From Escherichia ruysiae (GTDB lineage Bacteria > Pseudomonadota > Gammaproteobacteria > Enterobacterales > Enterobacteriaceae), in NCBI RefSeq assembly GCF_902498915.1, contig NZ_CABVLQ010000001.1: a DNA stretch of 64,000 nt. The stretch is one strand, 5' to 3'. The translations under genes and the position numbers were made by a program. Positions 62,951 to 64,000 of this stretch are shown here, piece by piece (within the stretch, counting starts at the first letter, position 1; every line of letters begins with the position of its first letter). A model generated the notes under the pieces. That model saw only the letters and a list, made by a program, of their open reading frames with translations, did not search any database and was not told the origin of the DNA.

Positions 62951-62954
<4 letters not shown>
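62190..62954 (+). CDS. nikD: NikD, ATPase of the nickel ABC importer
   Basis: A 254-residue ATPase: Walker A GGSGSGKSLTCAAALG, signature MSGGMLQRMMIAMAVL (SGGM instead of SGGQ), Walker B FIIADEPTTDLDVVAQ and H-loop VTHDMGVV. It pairs with NikE. It overlaps nikC by one base and nikE by four. Confidence 0.97.

Positions 62955-64000
<1,046 letters not shown>

Overview
The window is a stretch of an Escherichia coli-type chromosome. Gene order and protein sequences match the E. coli interval from malT to nikR, and nearly every protein is recognisable at close to full E. coli length. It is not K-12. The K-12 genes yhhZ, yrhA and yrhB are absent between yhhY and ggt, glpR is intact, and an AtaR/AtaT toxin-antitoxin pair sits between panM and livJ, as in some pathogenic lineages. 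No phage, IS element, tRNA, rRNA or CRISPR array was seen. Both edges cut genes: malT lacks its first ~45 codons and nikR is cut after codon 79.

Layout. 1-8.7 kb: end of malT (maltose activator); RNA end-repair genes rtcB-rtcA (-) from a sigma-54 promoter, with the divergent activator rtcR; then glpE-glpG-glpR (-). 8.8-11.2 kb: glpD under CRP and GlpR sites, then the decayed yzgL locus. 11.2-20.6 kb: glycogen genes glgB-X-C-A-P (-), tightly overlapping, with CsrA-type signals before glgC. 20.9-28 kb: asd, yhgN, the gluconate genes gntR-K-U, yhhW and yhhX. 28-31 kb: the Fur-controlled small RNA RyhB, acetyltransferase yhhY, ggt and the Q-rich exported protein yhhA.

31-36 kb: ugpB-A-E-C-Q (-), glycerol-3-phosphate diester uptake with a PhoB box. 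36.5-44.3 kb: branched-chain amino acid transport (livK-H-M-G-F and livJ), with panM and ataRT between livK and livJ. 44.5-49.6 kb: rpoH; ftsY-ftsE-ftsX (-); rsmD (+). 49.6-58.2 kb: small membrane proteins yhhL/M/N, zinc exporter zntA with a ZntR operator, tusA, the queuosine-precursor transporter yhhQ, lipoprotein dcrB, MFS pump yhhS, yhhT and acpT. 58.2-64 kb: the nickel import operon nikABCDE and its repressor gene nikR.

The most unusual feature is in the nik leader. Between the NikR operator/promoter (58260-58287) and the nikA start (58842) lies a four-copy, 81-bp tandem array in which each unit can form two hairpins. It is flanked by inverted GC-rich elements of a family also found between ugpA and ugpB and after zntA. 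Any nik transcript from that promoter must cross this array. Second in interest are the AtaRT module, inserted so that its stop codon overlaps that of panM, and the structured, GGA-rich leader of glgB.
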